DNA of 64,000 nt, taken from positions 310,001 through 374,000 of the forward strand of contig NZ_FRCQ01000001.1 in NCBI RefSeq assembly GCF_900142965.1, read 5' to 3'. Of the stretch, positions 7,938 through 18,303 are shown in pieces. Position 1 is the stretch's first letter. The number at the start of each line of letters is the position of its first letter. The notes beneath the pieces were generated by a model. That model was given only the letters and a program-made list of their open reading frames with translations. It was not told where the DNA came from and searched no databases. This DNA is from Rhizobacter sp. OV335 (GTDB lineage: Bacteria; Pseudomonadota; Gammaproteobacteria; Burkholderiales; Burkholderiaceae_C). A program made the translations under genes and the position numbers.

Positions 7938-8513
7938 ATGACTGCAAGCACCACCCCGCGGCCGGGCGGCCGCAGCGCCCGCGTCCAGGCGGCCGTCCAC
8001 CGCGCCACGCGTGAGCTGATCGAGCTGCATGGGCGCGCGGAACTGACCGTCCCGATGATCGCGGCGCGTGCCGAGGTCACCCCGTCGACGATCTACCGCC
8101 GCTGGGGCGATCTCGGCGAGCTGCTGGCCGATGTGTCGGTCGAGCGGATGAAGCCGGATGCGCAGCCGGCCGATACCGGCTCGGTCGCCGGCGACCTCGT
8201 CGCCTGGGCGCAGCAGTTCCATGAGGAGATGTCGTCGCCGATCGGGCTGGCGATGATGAAGGACGTGCTGTCGACCGAGGCCCACGGCGAAGGCACCGCG
8301 TCGTGCCAGTGCGCGCAGTTCACCGCGGCGCAGATCGCCCTCATCTTCGAGCGCGGCATGGCGCGTGGCGAACCGGTGCCCGAGGTGCAGCGGGCGATGG
8401 ACGTGGTGGTCGCGCCGATCATCTACCGTGCGCTGTGGGGGCCGGTGCCGGCCACGGCGGCGCTGGTGGAACGCTGGGTCGCGGAGTGCCTGGACGGGGC
8501 CAGCGCGCGCTGA
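7938..8513 (+). CDS. TetR/AcrR family transcriptional regulator
   Basis: TetR-type repressor of 191 residues. The N-terminal helix-turn-helix covers about residues 18-62, with the recognition region AEVTPSTIYRRWGD, a family signature. The C-terminal ligand domain is poorly conserved, as usual, and resembles the TetR_C group found beside efflux genes. It is divergent from the MFS gene and probably represses both genes through the two palindromes between them. The inducer is unknown. Confidence 0.9.
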   Translation: MTASTTPRPGGRSARVQAAVHRATRELIELHGRAELTVPMIAARAEVTPSTIYRRWGDLGELLADVSVERMKPDAQPADTGSVAGDLVAWAQQFHEEMSSPIGLAMMKDVLSTEAHGEGTASCQCAQFTAAQIALIFERGMARGEPVPEVQRAMDVVVAPIIYRALWGPVPATAALVERWVAECLDGASAR

Positions 8514-8529
8514 GCCCTGCGCGGGCGAC

Positions 8530-9228
8530 TCAGCGGCCGGCGTCGGGCTCGCTGCGCCAGACCGGCAAGGCCTGCTCGAACGGCGTGGCGGCCGCGCCGA
8601 ACACCGCCGGGTCCTTCGCGCGCTTCAGCCAGGCCCGCGTGTCGTGGTGGGCACCGGGCAGCGGCTGGTCGGCGCGGAACTGCTCGAACCAGTCGTGCAC
8701 TGCGCGGTAGCGCTCGGGATGCTGCGTGCGCGTCCACGCGAGCCCGACCAGGTCGGCGAACCCTTCTTCCCAGCGCGTGGCGCGCATGTCGCGCTCCAGG
8801 TCGGCCTGCGGGGCATTGCTGGCGTCGAGCGAGTCGGTGAAGCCGGCCACCGGCGGCGTGTGCCAGGCGCCTTGCACGTAGCGCCAGCAGTGCCCGAGTT
8901 CGTGCGCCGTCATCGCTTCGACGACGGTGTCGCGGAGTTCGGCAGGGATCTGGTCGAGCGTGGATTCGGCCGCGGGGTTGCCGCGCATCGTCAGCACCAG
9001 CTTGCAGCGGCCGTCGACGTAACCCATCGCGATCGGGGGCTCACCGCCCTCGGCCACCGGCTGGGCGACGATGTCCAGCGGCAGGCCCTGCGCCCGCGCG
9101 TAGGCGATCACCGGCCAGGCCGCCTGCATCCAGCGGGTCTCCAGCGGCGTCAGCGCCGCGGCGCTGGTTTGCAACGGGGTGCAGGCCGCCGAGACGAGGC
9201 CCAGGACAAGAACAACACGCTTCCACAT
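8530..9228 (-). CDS. Putative lipoprotein with HExxH zinc-metalloprotease motif
   Basis: Unnamed exported protein of 232 residues. The N-terminus is a short signal ending in VSAAC with Cys16, a weak lipobox, so an envelope lipoprotein is likely. HELGH at residues 109-113 is a classic zinc-binding HExxH motif. WEEGFADLVGL near residues 153-163 follows at the distance expected of a third zinc ligand, and the conserved aspartate recalls gluzincin-type peptidases. Activity is inferred from motifs only. It stands alone between the tetR gene (convergent) and yacG. Confidence 0.75.
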   Translation of the reverse strand: MWKRVVLVLGLVSAACTPLQTSAAALTPLETRWMQAAWPVIAYARAQGLPLDIVAQPVAEGGEPPIAMGYVDGRCKLVLTMRGNPAAESTLDQIPAELRDTVVEAMTAHELGHCWRYVQGAWHTPPVAGFTDSLDASNAPQADLERDMRATRWEEGFADLVGLAWTRTQHPERYRAVHDWFEQFRADQPLPGAHHDTRAWLKRAKDPAVFGAAATPFEQALPVWRSEPDAGR

Positions 9229-9317
9229 GGCTTCCCATTGAACCGGGAACCGCCGCCGCTGTGGGGTCGATCAACGCGGGGAAAGCGCGCCAGTTCGCAC
9301 GCCGGGCGGGAATTCGA

Positions 9318-9524
9318 TCAGTCGTCGGCGTCCGGGGACGGCGACGCACCGCTGCCGGGCGGCGGCGGCGCGGCGACGCGGTAGCTCTCGCTGGCCCAGG
9401 CGCCGAAGTCGACGTTCTTGCAGCGCTCGCTGCAGAACGGCCGGTACGGATTGTCGCTGGCGTAGAGGCTGTCGCCGCCACAGGTCGGGCAGCGCACGAG
9501 GCGGGGCTTGGCGGGGGTGTTCAT
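9318..9524 (-). CDS. yacG: DNA gyrase inhibitor / zinc protein YacG
   Basis: Small zinc-finger protein of 68 residues. The zinc site is formed by Cys12, Cys15, Cys31 and Cys35 (CPTC and CSERC), followed by [12 protein letters not shown], the family signature. In E. coli YacG binds GyrB and inhibits gyrase. The C-terminal tail here is proline/serine-rich. Its start overlaps the stop of zapD (ATGA), a conserved pair in this order. Confidence 0.93.
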   Translation of the reverse strand: MNTPAKPRLVRCPTCGGDSLYASDNPYRPFCSERCKNVDFGAWASESYRVAAPPPPGSGASPSPDADD

Positions 9525-10279
9525 GCGCAAAGCGTCAGTTCGAAGGTGGCATCGACGGCCGCGGGCTTCAGCCGGCCCTCGGCGTCCTGTTTCATCAGGC
9601 GGACCATCACCATCAGCCGGTGGCCGCTGATCTCGGGCACGAGCTGGCGGCTGCCATTGTCGATGCGCACCCGCAGCAGCTGGTACACCCGGCCGGCAGG
9701 CAGGCTCTGCTGGTACTGCCCGCCCTGCGTGACGACCTTGTGCGGCACGCCGGCATCGCGCAGCAGCCCGAGCAATACGCTCAGCGCCTCGGCCAGCGGG
9801 GTCAGCGTCGCGATCCAGCCCGACAGGTCGGCGCGCCGGCTCGCGGGGTCGTGCTGCTGCCAGGCGTAATAGGCCGGCAGGTCGAACTCGCAGGTGCCGC
9901 CGGGAATGCTGATGCGGCTGCGGATGCTCATCAGCCATTCGTTGGCCGTCAGCACGTGACCGGCCTTGCCGGGCAGCTGGTTCAGCCCGTTGAAGGCATG
10001 GTCGACGCGCGCCATCACCTCGAGCAGCGCGCCTTCGGAAATGGCCGGGTTGCCGCGGTAGCTCTGCAGCAGCACCCGTTGGCGCTCGAGCTCCTTCAGC
10101 AGGTCGGACTTCAGGTCGGCGCGCGACGCGACGTCCATGATCTCGAACATCGTCGCCAGCGCGTAGTGGTGGTCGACGGCCTCGTCGCGCGGCAGCAGGC
10201 GCCCGAGGCGGTCGAACAGGTGTTCGAGCCGGAGCATCGTGCGGATGCTCTCGTTGAACGGGTATTCGTACAGGACCAA
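9521..10279 (-). CDS. zapD: Cell division protein ZapD
   Basis: ZapD (YacF) bundles FtsZ filaments at the septum. The family-typical N-terminus [17 protein letters not shown] is clear. I place the start at a TTG codon (10279), giving a protein beginning MVLYEYPF of 252 residues, close to the 247 of E. coli. GGAAAG lies eight bases upstream. An ATG 43 codons further up would add an extension the family lacks. It is followed by yacG with a four-base overlap and preceded by coaE, the standard order of this operon. Confidence 0.92.
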   Translation of the reverse strand: MVLYEYPFNESIRTMLRLEHLFDRLGRLLPRDEAVDHHYALATMFEIMDVASRADLKSDLLKELERQRVLLQSYRGNPAISEGALLEVMARVDHAFNGLNQLPGKAGHVLTANEWLMSIRSRISIPGGTCEFDLPAYYAWQQHDPASRRADLSGWIATLTPLAEALSVLLGLLRDAGVPHKVVTQGGQYQQSLPAGRVYQLLRVRIDNGSRQLVPEISGHRLMVMVRLMKQDAEGRLKPAAVDATFELTLCA

Positions 10280-10343
10280 AACGGGGGCTTTCCGGGCGAT
10301 CAATGTGACAACGTGACGCCGGATTGTTCCACAGGGTGGCGCT

Positions 10344-10961
10344 TCAGCGCGATGTGATCGATCGCGTTTCGATCCAGCTGGTCCACAGACTGCTGACGTC
10401 GGCTGCAAGTTCCGCCAAGCTCAGGTCTTCGTTGAAGATCACGGCGTCGGCGGCCGCGCGGCGGGCCTCGCGGCTCGCCTGCTGGTCGATCACGGCCTGC
10501 ACTGCCGCCACCGCCCAGTCGGATCGCCGCGTGACGCGGGCGACCTGCGTCGCGGCGCTGCAGTCGACCACCAGCACCCGGTCGACCCGCGCGCGCCAGC
10601 GCCCGGATTCCACCAGCAAGGGAACGTCGAAGACGCGCGGGCGGTCGCCCGCCGTGCTCGCCTGGCGATCGGTCTCGAGGCCGATCAACGGGTGCAGGAT
10701 GGCCTCGAGGCGAGATTTCGCCGCCGGGTCGGTGAACACGAGCTGGCGCATGCGGGCCCGGTCGAGGCCGCCATCGGCACCGATCGCCACCGTGCCGAAC
10801 TGCTCGCGCAACGCATCGATGGCAGCGCCGCCGGGGGCTGCCAGCGAACGGGCGATGGCATCGGTGTCGATCACCGCCGCGCCCAGGTCGGCGAGCATGC
10901 CGGCGACCGTGCTCTTGCCGCTGCCGATGCCGCCGGTCAGGCCGATGCGCAGCGCGGCCAT
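10344..10961 (-). CDS. coaE: Dephospho-CoA kinase
   Basis: Catalyses the last step of coenzyme A synthesis, ATP-dependent phosphorylation of dephospho-CoA. The protein has 205 residues, the normal length. The P-loop GLTGGIGSGKST is at residues 7-18, and DTDAIAR follows at about residue 38. The start at 10961 was chosen because the P-loop sits at the usual distance from it. It lies 28 bases after pilD, so it is probably co-transcribed with pilBCD. Confidence 0.95.
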   Translation of the reverse strand: MAALRIGLTGGIGSGKSTVAGMLADLGAAVIDTDAIARSLAAPGGAAIDALREQFGTVAIGADGGLDRARMRQLVFTDPAAKSRLEAILHPLIGLETDRQASTAGDRPRVFDVPLLVESGRWRARVDRVLVVDCSAATQVARVTRRSDWAVAAVQAVIDQQASREARRAAADAVIFNEDLSLAELAADVSSLWTSWIETRSITSR

Positions 10962-10989
10962 GTGCTTGCCCCGGGGGTCAGGCCGGCCC

Positions 10990-11841
10990 TCAGGCCCAGC
11001 CGAGCCAGCCCAGCACGCGGGACTGGCCCGCGAGCAGCACGACGATGCCGCCACCGGCGAGGAAGGGGCCGAAGGGCACGTAGCGCCCTTCGCGCAACGA
11101 GCTCATGGCCTTCATGCCGATGCCGACCACCGCCCCGAGCACCGAGGCGCCGAGCACGATCGGCAGCACCATCTGCCAGCCCAGCCACGCGCCCAGCGCC
11201 GCGAGCAGCTTGAAGTCGCCGAAGCCCATGCCCTCCTTGCCGGTGGTCAGCTTGAAGAGCCAGTAGACCGACCACAGCGACAGGTAGCCGGCGACCGCGC
11301 CCCACAGCGCCTGCGGCAGCGGGATCGTCCAGCCGAGCAGGCTGGCCACGAGACCGGCCCACAGCAGCGGCAGCGTCAGGTTGTCGGGCAGCAGCGTGGT
11401 GTCCCAGTCGATGCCGGCCAGCGCGATCAGCACCGCCACCATGCCGCACCACAGCAGGGCCACCGGCTGCGCGCCGAAACGCCAGCCGACGGCCGCGAAC
11501 AGCGCGCCGGTCAGGATCTCGATGAACGGATAGCGGGCCGAGATGCGCGTCTTGCAGGCCGAACAGCGCCCGCGCAGCCACAGCCAGCTCAGCACCGGGA
11601 TGTTCTCGTACCACGTGATCATGTGGCCGCACGACGGGCAGCGCGAACGCGGCTTCGACAGCGTGATCGGCTCGGGCACGTCGATCTTGATGCCGAGCAT
11701 CTCGGCACTGTCGATCTTCCAGCCACGCTCCAGCGCCATCGGCAAGCGATGGATCACGACGTTCAGGAAGCTGCCGATGCACAGGCCGAAGACGGCCAGT
11801 GCAGCGGGGGTCAGGAAGATGTCAAGCAGGTCCTTGTTCAT
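10990..11841 (-). CDS. pilD: Prepilin peptidase / N-methyltransferase PilD
   Basis: Inner-membrane aspartyl protease of 283 residues that cleaves and N-methylates type IV prepilins and type II pseudopilins. The cytoplasmic zinc-binding domain shows CPSCGH and CSACKTR near residues 68-95. The two catalytic aspartates are expected in IDWDTTLLPD and in GMGFGDFK (GxGD). Several membrane segments follow. No second prepilin peptidase is seen in the gsp operon at 50271-61633, so this enzyme probably serves both systems. It follows pilC by nine bases. Confidence 0.96.
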   Translation of the reverse strand: MNKDLLDIFLTPAALAVFGLCIGSFLNVVIHRLPMALERGWKIDSAEMLGIKIDVPEPITLSKPRSRCPSCGHMITWYENIPVLSWLWLRGRCSACKTRISARYPFIEILTGALFAAVGWRFGAQPVALLWCGMVAVLIALAGIDWDTTLLPDNLTLPLLWAGLVASLLGWTIPLPQALWGAVAGYLSLWSVYWLFKLTTGKEGMGFGDFKLLAALGAWLGWQMVLPIVLGASVLGAVVGIGMKAMSSLREGRYVPFGPFLAGGGIVVLLAGQSRVLGWLGWA

Positions 11842-11850
11842 CGCGACCGG

Positions 11851-13074
11851 TCACACCACTTGACCGATCTTGAAGATGGGCAGGTACATCGACACCACGA
11901 TGCCGCCGATCAGGACGCCCAGGATCACGATGATGAACGGCTCCATCAGGCTCGACAGGCCCTTGACGGCTTCGTCGACCTCGTCCTCGAAGAACTCGGC
12001 GGCCTTGCCGAGCATGCCGTCGAGCGAGCCGGATTCTTCGCCGATCGCGCACATCTGCAACACCATCGTCGGGAAGATGCCGGTGGTCGACATCGAGTTC
12101 GTCAGGCTGGCGCCGGTCGACACGTCCTTCTGGATCTGTTCGGTGGCCTCCTGGAAGACCGCATTGCCGGAGGCGCCGCCGACGGAGTCGAGTGCTTCGA
12201 CCAGCGGCACGCCGGCCGCGAACATGGTCGACAGCGTGCGGGTCCAGCGGGCGACGGCCGACTTGTAGACCAGGTCGCCGAACACCGGAACCTTCAGCAT
12301 CAGGCGGTCCATGGCCTTCTGCATCTTCAGGGAGCGCTTCCAGGATTCCAGGAAGAAATAGATGCCGCCGCCCAGGAAGCCGAAGATGGCCCACCAATAG
12401 CTCACGAAGAACTTCGACAACGCGATCACGACGAGCGTCGGCGCAGGGAGATCGGCGCCGAAGGACTTGAAGACTTCCTCGAAGGCCGGGATCACGAAGA
12501 TCATGATGACCGCGATCACGACGAAGGCCACGACCAGCACGGCGACCGGGTACATCAGCGCCGACTTGATCTTGTTCTTGATCGCCATCGTCTTTTCTTG
12601 ATAGATGGCGAGTCGATCAAGCAGTGCTTCCAGGATACCGCCGGCTTCGCCGGCCTCCACCAGGTTGCAATAGAGCGCGTCGAAATACAGCGGGTGCTTG
12701 CGGAAGGCGGACGACAGGCTGGTACCCGTCTCGACGTCGTTGCGGATGTCGGTCAGCAGCTTGGTCAGGCGGGGATTGGCACTGCCCCGCGCGACGATGT
12801 CGAAGGCCTGCAGCAGCGGCACGCCGGCACGCATCATCGTGGCCAGCTGGCGCGTGAAGATCGCGATGTCCTTTTGCTTGATCGATCGGCCACCGCCCAT
12901 GCGGCGCTTCTTGACCTTGCTGACGAGGATGCCCTGGCGGCGCAGGCTGGCGCTGACCACGGCCTCGCCGCCCGCGCGCATCTCGCCGCGGACGATCTTG
13001 CCGTTCTTGTCCTTGCCTTCCCATTCGAAGACGAATTCGCGGACGTTGCTTTTCGACGCAGTTGCAGTTGCCAT
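11851..13074 (-). CDS. pilC: Type IV pilus inner-membrane platform protein PilC
   Basis: Polytopic platform protein of 407 residues that connects the PilB motor to pilus assembly. It has two GspF-type domains (about residues 70-195 and 275-397) with membrane segments around residues 175-200, 225-245 and 380-400. The GspF signature GEEAGSL-like segment reads GEESGSLDGML. The N-terminal FVFEWEGKDKNGK is typical of PilC in this order. It is encoded between pilB and pilD. Confidence 0.96.
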   Translation of the reverse strand: MATATASKSNVREFVFEWEGKDKNGKIVRGEMRAGGEAVVSASLRRQGILVSKVKKRRMGGGRSIKQKDIAIFTRQLATMMRAGVPLLQAFDIVARGSANPRLTKLLTDIRNDVETGTSLSSAFRKHPLYFDALYCNLVEAGEAGGILEALLDRLAIYQEKTMAIKNKIKSALMYPVAVLVVAFVVIAVIMIFVIPAFEEVFKSFGADLPAPTLVVIALSKFFVSYWWAIFGFLGGGIYFFLESWKRSLKMQKAMDRLMLKVPVFGDLVYKSAVARWTRTLSTMFAAGVPLVEALDSVGGASGNAVFQEATEQIQKDVSTGASLTNSMSTTGIFPTMVLQMCAIGEESGSLDGMLGKAAEFFEDEVDEAVKGLSSLMEPFIIVILGVLIGGIVVSMYLPIFKIGQVV

Positions 13075-13150
13075 GATGCCTGCGAGGACACACCGGTCCT
13101 CGTCCCGTTGAATAGTTGTTCGACACGTGCCGCCGGCGGCACGGATTGCA

Positions 13151-14872
13151 TCACTCGTTGGTGACGGAGATGACCTCTTCCAGCGTGGTGAAGCCGGCGC
13201 GGACCTTGATCAGGCCGGACTGCCGCAGATCGCGGATGCCGTCTCTGCGAGCCTGGTCCGCGATGTCCATCGCCGTTCCTTCGGACAGGATGATGCGCTG
13301 AATCTCTTCGCTGATGGGCATCACTTGGTAAATGCCGACACGACCTTTGTAGCCGTTGCTGCAGGCCGAGCAGCCGACAGCCCGGTACGGCTTCCAGCTG
13401 CCGTCGATGTCTTTTTCAGCGTAGCCGGCCTTCAGCATTGCCTCGCGCGGGTACTCGGCGGGTGTCTTGCAGACCTCGCAGAGGCGGCGCGCCAGCCGCT
13501 GGGCGGTGATCAGCAACACGCTGGACGCGATGTTGAACGGGGCGACGCCCATGTTCAGCAAGCGGGTCAGCGTGGTGGGGGCGTCGTTCGTGTGCAGCGT
13601 CGACATCACCATGTGGCCGGTCTGCGCGGCCTTGATCGCGATGTCGGCGGTTTCGAGGTCGCGGATTTCGCCGACCATGATCACGTCCGGATCCTGGCGC
13701 AGGAACGACTTCAGCGCGGCCGAGAAGGTGAGCCCGGCCTTGTCGTTGACATTGACCTGGTTGATGCCGGGGAGGTTGATTTCCGCAGGGTCTTCGACGG
13801 TCGAGATGTTGACGCCCGGCTGGTTCAGGATGTTCAGGCAGGTGTAGAGCGACACGGTCTTGCCGCTGCCGGTCGGACCGGTCACGAGGATCATGCCGTA
13901 GGGGCGGCCGATGCATTTCAGCAGGCGGTCCTTCTCGATCTTTTCGTAGCCGAGGGCCTCGATGCCGAGCTTGGCGCTGGACGGGTCGAGAATCCGGATC
14001 ACGATCTTTTCGCCGAACAGTGTCGGCAGCGTGCTGACCCGGAAGTCGATCGCCTTGTTGCCGAACTTGAGCTTCATCCGGCCGTCTTGCGGCACGCGCT
14101 TCTCGGAGATGTCGAGACGCGAGATCACCTTGATGCGCGACGCGAGCTTTTCCTTGATCGCGATCGGCGGCTGGGTGATCTCACGCAACTCGCCGTCGAC
14201 GCGGAAGCGCACGCGGTAGTGGTATTCGTAGGGCTCGAAGTGCAGGTCGGAGGCACGCGCATTGATCGCGTCGATCAGCATCTTCTGCAGGAAGCGCACG
14301 ACCGGGGCGTCTTCGACATCGGTCGTGACTTCCTGGCTCTCGGGGGCCGCGGTCGTGTCTTCGTCGGAGACGTCGAACTCGAACTCGCCGCCGACGATGT
14401 TCTCGAGGGATTCGGTGGCACTGGTGCCACTGCTCTCGAGAATCTTCGCCAGCTTGTCGTGCTCGACGATGATCCATTCCGGCGACAGCTGCGTCGCGAA
14501 CTTGATGCGCTCGGCCGCTTCCTGGTCGGTGGGATCGGCGCCGCCGATGAACAGCCGGTTGCCGCGCTTGCCGAGTACCAGCACCTGGTACTGGACCGTC
14601 AGCTTGACGTCGATGACGTTTTTCGGCAGTTTCTGGGGGTCGACCGCATTCAGGTCGAGCAGCGGCAGCGCAAGCGCGGTGGACAGGGTGTGCGCCAGAT
14701 CCGAGGAAGAGACCGCGCCGGCGGCGATGGCCGCGGAAACGAAGCTGGCCTTCTTCTCCTTCGACGACTTGACCAGGTCCTCGGCGGTCTTCGCATTCAG
14801 CTTGCCTGCATGCACCAGGACCCGCGCGACGCCGGAGAGGGCAGAGTGAGGGGCTTCGGCAAGAGTGTCCAC
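13151..14872 (-). CDS. pilB: Type IV pilus assembly ATPase PilB
   Basis: Hexameric extension motor of type IV pili, 573 residues. The N-terminal GspE_N (MshEN) domain is at about residues 20-180. The Walker A motif [10 protein letters not shown] falls near residue 333, with the Asp and His boxes after it. A zinc-binding tetracysteine follows late (CEVCKTP and CSACSNGYKGR). It heads the pilB-pilC-pilD run on the minus strand. The region upstream up to the tRNA gene (14873-15047) must hold its promoter, but I see no convincing consensus there. Confidence 0.96.
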   Translation of the reverse strand: MDTLAEAPHSALSGVARVLVHAGKLNAKTAEDLVKSSKEKKASFVSAAIAAGAVSSSDLAHTLSTALALPLLDLNAVDPQKLPKNVIDVKLTVQYQVLVLGKRGNRLFIGGADPTDQEAAERIKFATQLSPEWIIVEHDKLAKILESSGTSATESLENIVGGEFEFDVSDEDTTAAPESQEVTTDVEDAPVVRFLQKMLIDAINARASDLHFEPYEYHYRVRFRVDGELREITQPPIAIKEKLASRIKVISRLDISEKRVPQDGRMKLKFGNKAIDFRVSTLPTLFGEKIVIRILDPSSAKLGIEALGYEKIEKDRLLKCIGRPYGMILVTGPTGSGKTVSLYTCLNILNQPGVNISTVEDPAEINLPGINQVNVNDKAGLTFSAALKSFLRQDPDVIMVGEIRDLETADIAIKAAQTGHMVMSTLHTNDAPTTLTRLLNMGVAPFNIASSVLLITAQRLARRLCEVCKTPAEYPREAMLKAGYAEKDIDGSWKPYRAVGCSACSNGYKGRVGIYQVMPISEEIQRIILSEGTAMDIADQARRDGIRDLRQSGLIKVRAGFTTLEEVISVTNE

Positions 14873-15047
14873 AGGCAGGTTTCGTGCAAAAAAGACTAGT
14901 CGACGATCAAACGATGATCGCCGATTCGAGTGGCACTGTAAACCGAAGCCGGCCCTGGAGCGGTCAAGAAGTCACAACCAGCCACCTGATGGCTTGCAAC
15001 AGATTGCGTCCGGACGGCGAGGGCAAGGAATGAACTGCGGGAAAAAC

Positions 15048-15124
15048 TGGTCGGGGTGAGAGGATTCGAACCTCCGGCCTCTACGTCCCGAACGTAGCGC
15101 TCTACCAGGCTAAGCTACACCCCG
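15048..15124 (-). tRNA. tRNA-Pro (anticodon CGG)
   Basis: A full cloverleaf can be folded on the minus strand. The acceptor stem CGGGGTG pairs with CACCCCG, and the 3' end A-CCA is encoded (15048-15051). The anticodon arm is CTACG-TTCGGGA-CGTAG with anticodon CGG, reading CCG. The T arm has GGTTCGAATCC. Total length is 77 bases including CCA. It lies between pilB and the polyprenyl synthase gene. Confidence 0.97.
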
Positions 15125-15198
15125 ATCTTTCGGTGCGAACCCGCGAGCATCGCGAGGCACCTGATGACAACAAGCCGCAGTGTTCTGATTCGGGGGTC

Positions 15199-16140
15199 TC
15201 AGAACGACCTGTCGATCGATCGAAAACACAATTCTAGCAGAGCTTCGCGGTGTTTCGAGTCCGGCAGCAACAAGAGACTCGTGCGCGCCTTGTCGGCTTC
15301 ATCGCGAGCGGCTTGCCGCGTGGCATCGAGCGCCCCGGTGAGGCGAACGATCTCGACGATTTCTGCGAGGCGAGCCACCTCGCCATGCTCGATGGCATGG
15401 CGCACCACGGCGCGTTGTTCGGCGCTGCCGCGCTCCATCGCCAACAGGAGCGGCAGCGTCGGCTTTCCTTCTCGGAGATCGTCGCCGACGTTCTTGCCCA
15501 GTTGCTCGGTCGCACCCTCGTAGTCCAGCAGGTCGTCGACCAGCTGGAAGGCGGTGCCGAGCGCGCGACCGTAGCTCGCGCAGGCATCCTCGATGTGTGG
15601 CGGCGCATCCGACAGCACGGCGCCCAGTCTGGCGCTGGCCTCGAACAGCTTGGCCGTCTTGAACCGGATGACGCGCAGGTAATCTTCCACCGCGAGGTCC
15701 GGGTCGTGCATGTTCATCAGCTGCAGCACTTCGCCTTCGGCGATCACGTTCGTCGCATCGGCCAGCACTTCGAGTACCCGCATGCGATTGACCGACACCA
15801 TCATCTGGAAGGCGCGCGAGTACAGGAAGTCGCCGACCAGCACGCTGGCGGCGTTGCCGAACAATGCGTTGGCCGTGGCCCGCCCGCGACGCAACGCCGA
15901 TTCGTCGACGACATCGTCGTGCAGCAGCGTGGCCGTGTGGATGAACTCGACGGTGGCCGCCAGATCGAATCGCTCCGGCCCGCGAAAGCCCAGCGCGTTG
16001 GCAAACAGCAACACCAGCATCGGGCGGATCCGTTTCCCGCCGGCGCTGATGATGTAGTTGGAGATCTGGTTGATCAGCACGACGTCCGATGACAGGCGCT
16101 GCCGGATCACCTGATCGACCTCGCTCATTTCCGGAGCCAT
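15199..16140 (-). CDS. ispB: Polyprenyl (octaprenyl) diphosphate synthase
   Basis: Chain-elongating trans-prenyl transferase of 313 residues that makes the side chain of ubiquinone. Both aspartate-rich motifs are present, [10 protein letters not shown] and LVDDLLDYE, as is GGKRIRP near the N-terminus. The start at 16140 gives the N-terminus [12 protein letters not shown]. An in-frame GTG at 16194 would add 18 residues but lacks a Shine-Dalgarno sequence. It is divergent from rplU, the common arrangement in proteobacteria. Confidence 0.94.
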   Translation of the reverse strand: MAPEMSEVDQVIRQRLSSDVVLINQISNYIISAGGKRIRPMLVLLFANALGFRGPERFDLAATVEFIHTATLLHDDVVDESALRRGRATANALFGNAASVLVGDFLYSRAFQMMVSVNRMRVLEVLADATNVIAEGEVLQLMNMHDPDLAVEDYLRVIRFKTAKLFEASARLGAVLSDAPPHIEDACASYGRALGTAFQLVDDLLDYEGATEQLGKNVGDDLREGKPTLPLLLAMERGSAEQRAVVRHAIEHGEVARLAEIVEIVRLTGALDATRQAARDEADKARTSLLLLPDSKHREALLELCFRSIDRSF

Positions 16141-16446
16141 GAGTTGCGCAAAACCGGGCGCGGGACTGGTGGGATGAGTGGTGGGGGTCTGCACGGAGGG
16201 CTCGGGTGTTTGCGCGAAATTATAGGAAGCGAGGGCGCGCGACCGATTTGTGCAGGATTGCCGGCCCCGACGAAGCCGCGTCAGCCCGCACGGGCTTTCC
16301 CAGGTCTGGCAGTGCGTGCTAGACTCGCGGGCTCTGCATTTCCTGCAGGGTTCGCCCATGGGTGCCGGCAATGGCAATCGAGCAGATCGAAAGATCCAGC
16401 AGATCGAGAGCCGAGGCCCCTGGCGGAATTCATCGAAAGGGCTGAT
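16141..16446. other. Divergent intergenic region between ispB and rplU
   Basis: A 306-base stretch without a gene. It must contain the promoters of ispB and of the ribosomal protein operon. The best rplU promoter candidate I see is an extended -10 element, TGCTAGACT ending at 16325, without a good -35 partner. I see no riboswitch, no clear L21 autoregulatory structure and no small gene. Confidence 0.4.
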
Positions 16447-16758
16447 ATGTACGCGGTCATAAAAACCGGCGGCAAACAATACAAAGTTGCTGCAGGCGAA
16501 AAGATCAAGATAGAACAGATTGCTGCGGATGTTGGCCAAGAGATCACGATCGACCAGGTGCTTGCTGTCGGAAACGGCGCAGATCTGAAGGTCGGGACTC
16601 CCTTGGTTGCGGGCGCAAGCGTGAAGGCCACCGTGGTGGCGCAAGGCAGGCACGACAAGGTGCGCATCTTCAAGATGCGTCGTCGCAAGCACTACCAGAA
16701 GCGGCAAGGTCACCGCCAGAACTTCACCGAGATCGAGATCAGCGCGGTCTCCGCCTGA
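16447..16758 (+). CDS. rplU: 50S ribosomal protein L21
   Basis: L21, 103 residues, binds 23S rRNA in the large subunit. [14 protein letters not shown] is the family N-terminus, and [16 protein letters not shown] the conserved basic region. The start at 16447 is the family start. It is followed after 42 bases by rpmA, the universal order. Confidence 0.98.
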   Translation: MYAVIKTGGKQYKVAAGEKIKIEQIAADVGQEITIDQVLAVGNGADLKVGTPLVAGASVKATVVAQGRHDKVRIFKMRRRKHYQKRQGHRQNFTEIEISAVSA

Positions 16759-16800
16759 TCGAAGCCTGACCTGCTTCCCCAAGCTTCCAGGAGTTAAACC

Positions 16801-17061
16801 ATGGCACAGAAAAAGGGCGGCGGTTCCACACGGAACGGCCGCGATTCCCAACCCAAGATGCTCGGCGTCAAGGCCTTCGGTGGCCAGATGATTCCGGCCG
16901 GTTCGATCATCGTCCGCCAGCGCGGCACGAAGTTCCACGCTGGTCAGAACGTCGGCATCGGCAAGGACCACACGCTGTTCGCACTGGTCGATGGCGAAGT
17001 CACCTTCGCCATCAAGGGCCCGCGCAACCGCCAGACGGTCAGCGTCAAGACGGCAGCGTGA
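16801..17061 (+). CDS. rpmA: 50S ribosomal protein L27
   Basis: L27, 86 residues, sits at the peptidyl transferase centre with its N-terminal arm. [16 protein letters not shown] is the standard N-terminus without the cleavable extension known in Firmicutes. Preceded by AGGAGTT. A strong terminator follows at 17097-17126, so obgE downstream probably relies on its own promoter or read-through. Confidence 0.98.
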   Translation: MAQKKGGGSTRNGRDSQPKMLGVKAFGGQMIPAGSIIVRQRGTKFHAGQNVGIGKDHTLFALVDGEVTFAIKGPRNRQTVSVKTAA

Positions 17062-17091
17062 GCTGCGGCTGCCTCGTGCAGCTGGCGTTGA

Positions 17092-18285
<1,194 letters not shown>

Positions 18286-18303
18286 CCAGCATGAGTGACG
18301 CCC

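Noticed and set aside
14873-15047. A sigma-54 promoter for pilB (TGGCAC at about 14931)
   Set aside because: The TGGCAC lies on the plus strand, whereas pilB is on the minus strand, and no TTGC follows at the right distance.
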